5,125 nucleotides of DNA. Origin: Patescibacteria group bacterium. Its GTDB lineage: Bacteria; Patescibacteriota; Minisyncoccia; Phycocordibacterales; UBA2100. The notes under the pieces are model-generated. The model had not been told where the DNA came from, did not search any database, and saw only the letters and a list, made by a program, of their open reading frames with translations. Location of the stretch: positions 1-5,125 of the forward strand of contig WFWK01000051.1 of NCBI GenBank assembly GCA_015491135.1, written 5' to 3'. A program made the translations under genes and the position numbers. This document shows, piece after piece, positions 1-4,939 of this stretch. Position 1 is the stretch's first letter. Each line of letters begins with the position of its first letter.

Positions 1-31
1 CTTCTTCCGCACAATGCCCTTCCCGCTGCCC

Positions 32-60
32 CTTACCCGCCGCGGCCGTTGTGCTATAGT
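32..60 (+). promoter_or_regulatory. Promoter of the tRNA-Gly gene
   Basis: A TATAGT -10 hexamer at 55-60 is preceded by TGC, giving the extended -10 form TGCTATAGT. The best -35 candidate, CTTACC at 32-37 with a 17-nt spacer, is weak, so the extended -10 probably carries recognition. Predicted initiation near 66-68 would leave a 5' leader of about 8 nt before the mature tRNA. The 31 bases to the left show nothing recognisable. Confidence 0.6.
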
Positions 61-74
61 AATGCCGCAGGCGC

Positions 75-148
75 GCGGGATTCGTTCAGTGGCAGGACGT
101 GAGCTTCCCAAGCTCAAGACGCGGGTTCGATTCCCGCATCCCGCACCA
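75..148 (+). tRNA. tRNA-Gly (anticodon CCC), CCA encoded
   Basis: The 74 nt fold into a full cloverleaf. The acceptor stem GCGGGAT/ATCCCGC is perfect, the D-stem GTTC/GGAC has one G-U, the anticodon stem TGAGC/GCTCA has loop TTCCCAA, and the T-stem GCGGG/CCCGC has loop TTCGATT. The anticodon at 34-36 is CCC, reading GGG. The variable loop is the short AGAC. The 3' CCA is encoded at 146-148. The discriminator base is A (145), whereas the usual bacterial tRNA-Gly carries U73. A73 is typical of partners of the alpha2 type of glycyl-tRNA synthetase, so this may say something about the host enzyme (inference). The gene is intact, so any integration at its 3' end has restored a functional tRNA. Its last 7 nt recur at the edge of the inverted repeat copy at 2047-2053. 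Confidence 0.95.
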
Positions 149-1682
149 GAATTTGACTTGTCGGCATTTTGCCGACTTTTCTTTTGGCGGCGCGGAGCGC
201 CGACCATGCATTTTGCCTTTCTTTTTGCGGGCTTTTGCCTGCTTGGGCGCCCGCAGGGCGCAGAGTTTTGTTGTGGAGAGTGAGGTTCGAGCCAAAGATT
301 TCTTTGGCGACGACCTTTTTGGCAAAAAGGTCGTTACAGACGGCAATTTTGTCCAATGTTTGTGCGGTTTTCACCCATTCTCGGAACGGTTCGAGCCAAT
401 CATTCTGGGCGTGTGAAAGAGAGTGTATTTCCGCTTGTAGCGACTTCTTTTTAGATAGCAATTTCGCTTTCTCTCTGCGATAAACTTCCTTTTCAATATC
501 TTGCTCCAAATAGCCGTCCAAAAGTCGCTCCAAACGAATAGCAATCTTTCGCATTTCCTCCTCCTTCTCTTTCACACGCACAGACAAAGACTTGGCGGAA
601 TTTTTAAACTCTTCGTCTGCAAGACGATTCAACTCTTCCGCCCAGTCTTTGGGCAAAGTAACTTTTTTAATGAGGTTTGATAACTGGCGATCCATTTCAA
701 AACCACGAACGGCAGACTCGGGACATTTCATATCCTTTCGCTTTTTCGTACAACGATAATATGTATATTCATGCACATTTCCGTTTTTCTGTCGTTTGAT
801 TTTATGTTCGCCGGTTATCATCATTCCGCAGGAGGCACACCGCACCAATCCGCAAAAAGGTTGTGGTTCGTTTTTCGGCTTTCGCTCCGGCTGACCTCTC
901 TTTTCCAAAACCTCCTGCACCTCATCAAAAAGTTTCTTTGCAATGATTGGCTCGTGCTTTCCCTCGTGAATTTCACCGCCATATTTGAACAAGCCGATAT
1001 AAAATGGGTTTGAGAGTATGAAAGCGATTCTAGTTTTGGAGATTGGCTTTCCGGAACGCGTCACAATTCCAGACTTCGCCAAAAAGTGAGAAATGTCTTC
1101 AAGTCTTTGATCTCCTTTTGCGTACTTTTCAAATGCTTGCCTCAAAATTTTTGCTTTCTTTTTTTCAACAACGATTGTCTTTGTTCTTGAATCGTTTATG
1201 TAGCCGATTGGTGCCTGGCTGGGAAAAATGCCATTTCTCACTTTTTGGCGAAGACCTCTTTTCGTGTTCTCGGAAAGAGAATCTACATAATATTTGCTTT
1301 GTACGAAAGCCATTGAAAGCGTAAATTTTCCCTGTGGCGTATTCTCAAACCAATGACTCGGAAATTTAAGGCTCGCAAGTTTACCGATGTCCAATAAGTA
1401 AACGATTTGTCCGCCGTCTACGGAATTGCGCGCCAATCTATCGGGGTGCCATGCCACAATTCCGTTCGCTTCTCCTTTTTCAATTCTTTTCAGCATTTCG
1501 CCAAAAATGGGGCGACCGGGAATTTTCGCACTCTGTTTTTCTATCAACTCATCAATAATTTCCAGCCCCTCATTTTTGGCGAAAGCGCGCAATTCCGTGA
1601 TCTGCGCTTCTATACTTAAAACTTGCTTATCTTCCACATCGGTGGACTTGCGAGCGTACAAAATGTATTTTTGCTTTTCCAT
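114..1682 (-). CDS. Large serine recombinase (site-specific integrase/resolvase family)
   Basis: The predicted protein has 522 residues and would cut and join DNA at attachment sites through a covalent serine intermediate. Visible domains in order: N-terminal resolvase-type catalytic domain (about 5-150) with YARKS, where Ser13 is the nucleophile and Arg11 its partner, and DRLAR at 81-85 supplying the other active-site arginines; the 'recombinase' DNA-binding domain (about 155-260, with PIGY and NPFYIGLFKYGG); a zinc-ribbon (Cys282, Cys285, Cys311, Cys320); a charged coiled coil (about 365-425); and a C-terminal part up to FGSNL near 463-467. The start is the only sensible ATG, directly before the catalytic motif, and has no Shine-Dalgarno. 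Residues from about 466 on are encoded by the 148-bp inverted repeat. The last 9 residues (RDAGIEPAS) are antisense tRNA, and the TGA stop lies in the tRNA gene. The final 50-55 residues are therefore probably run-through of structured DNA rather than an evolved domain. The family assignment is firm; the target site at the tRNA is inferred from position. Confidence 0.93.
   Translation of the reverse strand: MEKQKYILYARKSTDVEDKQVLSIEAQITELRAFAKNEGLEIIDELIEKQSAKIPGRPIFGEMLKRIEKGEANGIVAWHPDRLARNSVDGGQIVYLLDIGKLASLKFPSHWFENTPQGKFTLSMAFVQSKYYVDSLSENTKRGLRQKVRNGIFPSQAPIGYINDSRTKTIVVEKKKAKILRQAFEKYAKGDQRLEDISHFLAKSGIVTRSGKPISKTRIAFILSNPFYIGLFKYGGEIHEGKHEPIIAKKLFDEVQEVLEKRGQPERKPKNEPQPFCGLVRCASCGMMITGEHKIKRQKNGNVHEYTYYRCTKKRKDMKCPESAVRGFEMDRQLSNLIKKVTLPKDWAEELNRLADEEFKNSAKSLSVRVKEKEEEMRKIAIRLERLLDGYLEQDIEKEVYRREKAKLLSKKKSLQAEIHSLSHAQNDWLEPFREWVKTAQTLDKIAVCNDLFAKKVVAKEIFGSNLTLHNKTLRPAGAQAGKSPQKERQNAWSALRAAKRKVGKMPTSQILVRDAGIEPAS
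142..289 (+). repeat. 148-bp perfect inverted repeat, copy 1 (tRNA end + terminator + recombinase 3' end)
   Basis: Compared base by base, this segment equals the reverse complement of 1906-2053 without mismatch or gap. It starts with the last 7 nt of tRNA-Gly (CGCACCA), contains the tRNA terminator and further hairpins (188-202, 227-242, 247-261), and ends in the codons of the recombinase GSNL motif. Outside 142 the two copies diverge at once. Beyond 289 the match resumes after a 44-bp gap at 331-351. Confidence 0.95.
160..185 (+). terminator. Rho-independent terminator of the tRNA-Gly gene
   Basis: The stem GTCGGCA/TGCCGAC (160-166 with 170-176, triloop TTT) is followed by TTTTCTTTT at 177-185, only 11 nt after the encoded CCA. 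It lies inside the recombinase reading frame on the opposite strand, so the two genes converge and overlap here. The same terminator is repeated, reading the other way, at 2010-2035. Confidence 0.85.
291..334 (-). repeat. Two adjacent perfect hairpins inside the recombinase gene
   Basis: Stem ACGACCTTTTT/AAAAAGGTCGT (310-320 with 324-334, triloop GGC) is 11 bp without mismatch. Next to it, GCCAAAGA/TCTTTGGC (291-298 with 301-308) forms 8 bp around TT. One base separates them. They encode part of DLFAKKVVAKEIFGSN in the recombinase. Neither has a following U-tract, so they are not terminators. They coincide almost exactly with the 44 bp missing from the second copy at 1906. Confidence 0.8.
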
Positions 1683-1720
1683 AATGTTTGAGATTAAAGA
1701 TTGCTAATACCAAAGAAACT

Positions 1721-1813
1721 CAAAAAGCCGCCTTGGTGCAACCAATCCAGAAAAATCTGAACTGTCCAAGACGGCTCTTTGAGCCCGAACATATTGAATC
1801 TGGATTGGTTGCA
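1721..1813 (-). promoter_or_regulatory. Structured leader of the recombinase mRNA: candidate attenuator or pseudoknot
   Basis: In transcript order the leader holds arm B' (1813-1799), arm A' (1776-1766), arm B (1751-1737) and arm A (1736-1726). B' and B (TGCAACCAATCCAGA and its complement) pair over 15 bp without mismatch. A' (AGCCGTCTTGG) and A (CCAAGGCGGCT) pair over 11 bp with one G-U, and A runs directly into five U, as in a rho-independent terminator. The arms interleave and B abuts A with no gap, so the stems either form a pseudoknot or exclude one another kinetically. A third hairpin, GGCTC-AAA-GAGCC (1785-1773), overlaps arm A' and would weaken the terminator. About 40 nt remain to the start codon. 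No known riboswitch or T-box motif is recognised. An operator dyad for a repressor or the recombinase itself is the alternative. Confidence 0.6.
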
Positions 1814-1818
1814 TTTCA

Positions 1819-1827
1819 ATTATACCA
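1819..1827 (-). promoter_or_regulatory. Extended -10 promoter of the recombinase gene
   Basis: On the minus strand the sequence reads TGGTATAAT, a perfect TATAAT (1824-1819) with the TGn extension (1827-1825). No good -35 is seen at 16-18 nt; the upstream DNA is very AT-rich and may act as an UP-like element. Predicted initiation falls near 1812-1814, at the first base of the 15-bp inverted repeat, leaving a leader of about 130 nt before the ATG at 1682. Confidence 0.65.
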
Positions 1828-1852
1828 TAAAAGCAAAAATCTTTTTATACTC

Positions 1853-1876
1853 TTTTGTTTTTTCCAAAAAACAAAA
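1853..1876. repeat. AT-rich palindrome upstream of the recombinase promoter
   Basis: Eleven bases (TTTTGTTTTTT, 1853-1863) are mirrored exactly by AAAAAACAAAA (1866-1876) around CC. It sits about 30-50 bp upstream of the -10 box, where an UP element or a protein-binding dyad could act. Low complexity makes chance a real possibility. Confidence 0.45.
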
Positions 1877-1887
1877 ACTTAAATTGC

Positions 1888-1908
1888 CAAAATTGCCGTC
1901 TGTAACGA
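1888..1908 (-). repeat. Outlying 21-bp part of the duplicated recombinase end, with a 44-bp deletion
   Basis: This stretch is the exact reverse complement of 331-351 within the recombinase gene and directly adjoins the 148-bp copy, sharing CGA at the junction. In the gene these two parts are separated by 44 bp more than here. The duplication therefore once reached at least to 351, and this copy then lost 44 bp (or the gene gained them). Confidence 0.88.
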
Positions 1909-2053
1909 ACCTCACTCTCCACAACAAAACTCTGCGCCCTGCGGGCGCCCAAGCAGGCAAAAGCCCGCAAAAAGAAAGGCAAAATGCATGGTCGGCGCTC
2001 CGCGCCGCCAAAAGAAAAGTCGGCAAAATGCCGACAAGTCAAATTCTGGTGCG
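1906..2053 (-). repeat. 148-bp perfect inverted repeat, copy 2 (duplicated recombinase 3' end)
   Basis: Exact reverse complement of 142-289, placed upstream of the recombinase gene. It carries the same hairpins and a second copy of the tRNA terminator, and ends in the 7-nt tRNA end before switching to unrelated sequence at 2054. Read on the plus strand, it keeps the recombinase C-terminal frame open, followed by a different tail (RLFYQARTWFQNN) up to a stop at 2093. It is a duplicated gene end and not a gene of its own: no recombinase start or catalytic domain precedes it. Confidence 0.95.
2010..2035 (-). terminator. Second copy of the tRNA-type terminator
   Basis: The copy of the tRNA-Gly terminator in the inverted repeat has the stem 2035-2029 with 2025-2019 and the U-tract TTTTCTTTT at 2018-2010 on the minus strand. 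It would stop minus-strand transcription coming from the promoter at 2057-2084 or from the ATPase operon before it reaches the recombinase leader. Confidence 0.75.
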
Positions 2054-2056
2054 TTT

Positions 2057-2084
2057 ATTTTACCAAGCTCGGACCTGGTTTCAA
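2057..2084 (-). promoter_or_regulatory. Promoter-like sequence abutting the inverted repeat
   Basis: On the minus strand, TTGAAA (2084-2079) and TAAAAT (2062-2057) are separated by 16 nt, and TGG directly before TAAAAT gives an extended -10. Predicted initiation is near 2050, inside the 7-nt tRNA end. Transcription would meet the terminator at 2035-2010 after about 15 nt, so in the present arrangement it could make only an RNA of about 40 nt. It may be the promoter of a lost gene or a promoter that works in another configuration of the element. Confidence 0.45.
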
Positions 2085-2094
2085 AACAATTAAA

Positions 2095-2200
2095 CAGCGG
2101 TGCGGGCAAAGCCCGCGCTATTTACTCGCGCACCCTAACGGGACGCGCGAAACATCTCAGCCGCGCCCCTCGCCTCCGCTGTCGCTCCGGCGAGCCGCAA
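2095..2200. other. GC-rich structured spacer with two hairpins, no gene seen
   Basis: This stretch is far richer in G+C than the genes on either side. GTGCGGGC/GCCCGCGC with loop AAA (2100-2118, one G-U) forms an 8-bp hairpin. TCGCGC/GCGCGA (2126-2131 with 2145-2150) with inner CCC/GGG and loop TAAC forms a second. Neither is followed by a U-tract on either strand. The open frames here are short and overlap in all directions, with no start signal or recognisable protein. It could be a structured RNA or simply an intergenic repeat of the host. Confidence 0.4.
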
Positions 2201-2294
2201 AATCAAAATTTTGCCTTTGCATTTTTTCCTTTTTCCCGCCCCCCCATTTTTTGAATTAAAAAGGAAAAGGCAAATTTTGATTTTGCGGGTTCGC
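2190..2294. repeat. Long-arm hairpin of about 105 nt
   Basis: Three stacked arms can be paired: 2190-2194 with 2290-2294 (GCGAG/TTCGC); 2195-2215 with 2269-2288 (21 against 20 nt, one bulged A, otherwise exact, starting CCGCAAAATC and ending GATTTTGCGG); and TTTTCCTTTTT (2224-2234) with AAAAAGGAAAA (2258-2268). An 8-nt bulge (2216-2223) interrupts one side, and the terminal loop holds a C-rich tract (2235-2245). No U-tract follows at the base, so it is not an ordinary terminator. A MITE-like remnant, structured RNA or element end are the candidates. Confidence 0.7.
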
Positions 2295-2368
2295 TTCAGT
2301 CATTCCAAAATGCTCTTGCTTTATTTCTACTTTATCTTTTCTTTAACGACGCATTTTTCCATTCCTTC

Positions 2369-2520
2369 AGCGAACTGGCGCTACCCGCTCGACGCTCGGC
2401 GGTAAATCGTCCGTTCGCTCGCTCACGAGAGACACCTCCGATTGGCACTCGCTATCGCTCGTGATCCTCGTCGGTGCTCTCGTGGCTCGCTTGTTACCTC
2501 CGATTAAGCTTGATGGTGTT
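2369..2520. repeat. GCTCGC-rich block with an inverted and a direct repeat, no gene seen
   Basis: The block downstream of the ATPase gene is dominated by variants of GCTCGC. CACGAGAG-A-CACC (2424-2436) pairs with GGTGCTCTCGTG (2473-2484), leaving one bulged base and a 36-nt loop. The decamer ACCTCCGATT occurs at 2434-2443 and again at 2496-2505; on the minus strand it reads AATCGGAGGT, which contains a Shine-Dalgarno-like GGAGGT, but no open frame follows either copy. No rho-independent terminator for the ATPase operon is visible here. Confidence 0.45.
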
Positions 2521-2536
2521 TACACGGAAAACCACT

Positions 2537-4936
2537 TTAGATTTCAAACTCTGAACTTCCAAGAGATGCAATCAATGGGAGTAATGTCGGCGATATAGCC
2601 TCAGTCAATTGTGAAATTTGATCATATATTGAAATATTATTTTCTCCCTCGCTTTTTTCGTTGCTACTTTCTTGATTCTTGTGGCGATTCTCTTCATAAT
2701 CAAGAATTGAAATACCTAGTAAAACCATGCCATATTTATATCTTGCTTCTAAAATTGCGGGGTCAGTCTGTTTTTCTCCTTTCATCTCGGCCTTAAGATA
2801 AGAGTTATCCATATTAATATAGAAATCGTAACCGCCATCAGGTGCAGGTCTAACCTTTAATGCACTATATTGGTTAAAATTAAACTCACTATATATCTCA
2901 TCTTTCCAATCACTTTGCCTTATTTCAATAACATTAGGCATGTCAAGATACGATTCTTTTTGCCTTTCTTTCCCTTTTTTGTTATTGGCAGGCTTTTTCC
3001 TTCCACTACTACCACCATTGTTCTTAGCCTCCGGTTCAATCAAGATACAGAACTTACTAGTAAACGGGTTAACTTGGTTGATATCATTTACCTGCGTTTC
3101 AAAGCAAAGAGTTTCTCCAACACTAAAGTCACTTGGTATACTAACTGTTAGTGTAGCGAGACCATTCCACAAATTTAATGAATAATCTTGTATGGCCTCA
3201 CCATTTAATTCCAATGTTAATTCTCCGGGATCTTTATCACGATTGAAATAATTGTTTTCTGCATCAGTCTCATATTGAATACGAAATTTCTTATTGACTG
3301 GACAATGTTTTGGATTTTTACTTGTAAACTCTTTTACAGGGTTAAAGTAAGTTGGGAATTCCTTCCCTTTAAATTCCTCTTGATTCGCAGCCCCTTCCAT
3401 ATTAAACGGATTACGAATTCGAACCCCACGAAGAAAGAGGTTTGAAAGAGTCGGTGATTTTTTAATTATATCTTCCAAAACATCTGCTAATGGTTTTGAG
3501 TCTTGAAGTTTGTCCTCTATTGCCTCCTTTCTCCTCCTATTTTGTAATTCCCTTAACCCTTTGTGATTTTTGATAATTTCTTCCAACTCTCTCTCGATGG
3601 AATATCGGATAGATGTGCTTGCAAGTCTGTCCCGACTTGGCATAAATAGTTCTTCTTGTGTTCTCCTTGAAATTTTAGAACAGTCAATTGTTACCAAGAT
3701 ACTGTCTGATAGATAAGACATTCCTACTGCTTTTCGAGTAAAAAATTCTTTTGGTAAAAATCCGTGTGTCTGTCCGTTAATTGAAAATACAACTCCCTCA
3801 TTTTTGGCGTAGTTCTCTTTTTTGCCTTTTTTGAAGACATATATTGAATAGTCTAATTTTTGACCATCAACAGTCATTTCTCCGGTGCTTGGTGTTTGGA
3901 ACTCAATCTCAAGATTGTCGCTCTTGTCTTCATCTAAACGCACACTTAATCCTGCAAGAGTTTTGTCATGAGAATGGGCTTTGTATTTACGGCGCTCCGC
4001 CATTCTTACAGGCAAGGCAATGTCTGGCATTAAGAGAGCGAGACGATAGTAGAGATCAAACCCAATGAAAGAACGCAATCCAGAACCAATATCATACTCG
4101 TAGAGTTTAATAAATGTGCCGGATTTTAATGGCTCATGAAGAGCTTCTGGATATGCACCAGGTAATAGTGCTAATTCATCGGCACTAAAAGATAGGATCT
4201 CTCCTTTTGGTGCTAAGTATGTATAATGAGAACTCTTCTCACCACCTTTTGGATCTTCCCGTCTAACTACTGTAATGCCCCATAAATCTCGTGTCTCGTC
4301 TTTTCCATATATTTTCTCATCAATGGAAGCATCTATTTCATGACTGCGTTTTGAAATTATCAATAATATATTATTTTCAGGACTGCAGAAACGCAAAACT
4401 CCACTGCCTCCCATTCCAAATTTTCCTTGCACAAAAGGTATTTTAATTTTGTTACTTTTTGTAAGAGATAATATTGTTTTCGGAATTCGTTTTGGAGACT
4501 GACCTTCTCCCTTATCTATAATAGATAAAGATGGTCTTGTTTTACTTCCTGTTGCTACAAGGAATATATTTTCTGCAAGGGCTGCCCTTTGTCGATCATC
4601 AATGCTGGATAATTTTCCGTTATAAATACCAAAGAACTTTTTTTGAGCCTCCGCGATAGTTTTAGGGGCAAAATTACTATTTGGATTTATACCACGCTTT
4701 AAACATTCCTTCATTAATACAGCGTCAACAGAGTTAACAATCTTTTCAACCAACGCATTGTCGGCGCTACTTTGCTGATTACCTATTGTAGAATAATTCA
4801 TTGAACTTCCACCATATTCGTGCCACACTGAGTCATTGTCCCAGTAGTCAAATTTTTTTAATATTTGAATAACCTCTTTTTCCGAATTTGCAGCAACGAG
4901 CTGCATAGCAAAATCTTTAATGTTTGTATTTGACAT
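2537..4936 (-). CDS. GHKL-fold ATPase (HSP90/MutL/MORC-like), probable defence or DNA-transaction protein
   Basis: The protein has 799 residues and no signal peptide or membrane segment. The ATP-binding fold is at about 45-200: N-box EKIVNSVDA (Glu64, Asn68, Asp71), G1 box DKGEG at 141-145, and the glycine-rich lid GKFGMGGSG at 171-179. Residues about 380-470, with LFMPSRDRL near 430-438 followed by a basic helix, look like the S5-type transducer of MutL/MORC proteins. Residues about 525-635 are strand-rich and Ig-like. A disordered G/S/K linker (639-660) leads to a C-terminal domain (about 665-750, DFYINMDNSYL and EARYKYGMVLLG), then an acidic tail. The start follows the stop of the upstream gene by 3 nt, so the two are probably co-transcribed and perhaps translationally coupled; no Shine-Dalgarno is seen. 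GHKL ATPases of this kind occur in restriction and defence gene clusters (family knowledge, Iyer/Aravind-type MORC/MutL analyses). The specific function is unknown. Its AT-rich codons differ from the surrounding spacers. Confidence 0.85.
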   Translation of the reverse strand: MSNTNIKDFAMQLVAANSEKEVIQILKKFDYWDNDSVWHEYGGSSMNYSTIGNQQSSADNALVEKIVNSVDAVLMKECLKRGINPNSNFAPKTIAEAQKKFFGIYNGKLSSIDDRQRAALAENIFLVATGSKTRPSLSIIDKGEGQSPKRIPKTILSLTKSNKIKIPFVQGKFGMGGSGVLRFCSPENNILLIISKRSHEIDASIDEKIYGKDETRDLWGITVVRREDPKGGEKSSHYTYLAPKGEILSFSADELALLPGAYPEALHEPLKSGTFIKLYEYDIGSGLRSFIGFDLYYRLALLMPDIALPVRMAERRKYKAHSHDKTLAGLSVRLDEDKSDNLEIEFQTPSTGEMTVDGQKLDYSIYVFKKGKKENYAKNEGVVFSINGQTHGFLPKEFFTRKAVGMSYLSDSILVTIDCSKISRRTQEELFMPSRDRLASTSIRYSIERELEEIIKNHKGLRELQNRRRKEAIEDKLQDSKPLADVLEDIIKKSPTLSNLFLRGVRIRNPFNMEGAANQEEFKGKEFPTYFNPVKEFTSKNPKHCPVNKKFRIQYETDAENNYFNRDKDPGELTLELNGEAIQDYSLNLWNGLATLTVSIPSDFSVGETLCFETQVNDINQVNPFTSKFCILIEPEAKNNGGSSGRKKPANNKKGKERQKESYLDMPNVIEIRQSDWKDEIYSEFNFNQYSALKVRPAPDGGYDFYINMDNSYLKAEMKGEKQTDPAILEARYKYGMVLLGISILDYEENRHKNQESSNEKSEGENNISIYDQISQLTEAISPTLLPLIASLGSSEFEI

Positions 4937-4939
4937 GTT

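Noticed and set aside
86..346. Minus-strand open frame ending GMRESNPRLELGKLTSCH
   Set aside because: That tail is the well-known false translation of antisense tRNA, and the frame overlaps the real recombinase in another phase.
771..1707. Several plus-strand open frames of 70-93 codons opposite the recombinase
   Set aside because: They are antisense shadows of a convincing gene, with no promoter, ribosome site or recognisable domain.
1721..1813. T-box riboswitch
   Set aside because: The leader has alternative stems and a U-tract, but I could not find the conserved T-box sequence or a specifier stem.
1779..2093. Plus-strand open frame of 104 codons containing the recombinase tail sequence
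   Set aside because: It has no recombinase domain or start signal. It is the inverted duplicate of the gene end, read through into flanking DNA, so it is described as a repeat.
2054..2536. Second (right) attachment site as a direct repeat of the tRNA 3' end
   Set aside because: No direct copy of the tRNA T-arm or acceptor end is present; only the 7-nt end in inverted orientation. The shared CCAAGCTC at 2063-2070 and in the tRNA anticodon arm is too short to mean anything.
2400..2536. Rho-independent terminator for the ATPase operon
   Set aside because: The hairpin at 2424-2484 has a long loop and no U-tract on the minus strand.
2769..2840. PD-(D/E)XK nuclease motif in the ATPase C-terminal domain (EMK after DFYINMDNSYL)
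   Set aside because: The spacing and the missing upstream partner residues do not fit a nuclease fold convincingly.
2870..4068. Plus-strand open frames opposite the ATPase gene
   Set aside because: Shadows of the ATPase reading frame; composition and lack of start signals argue against real genes.
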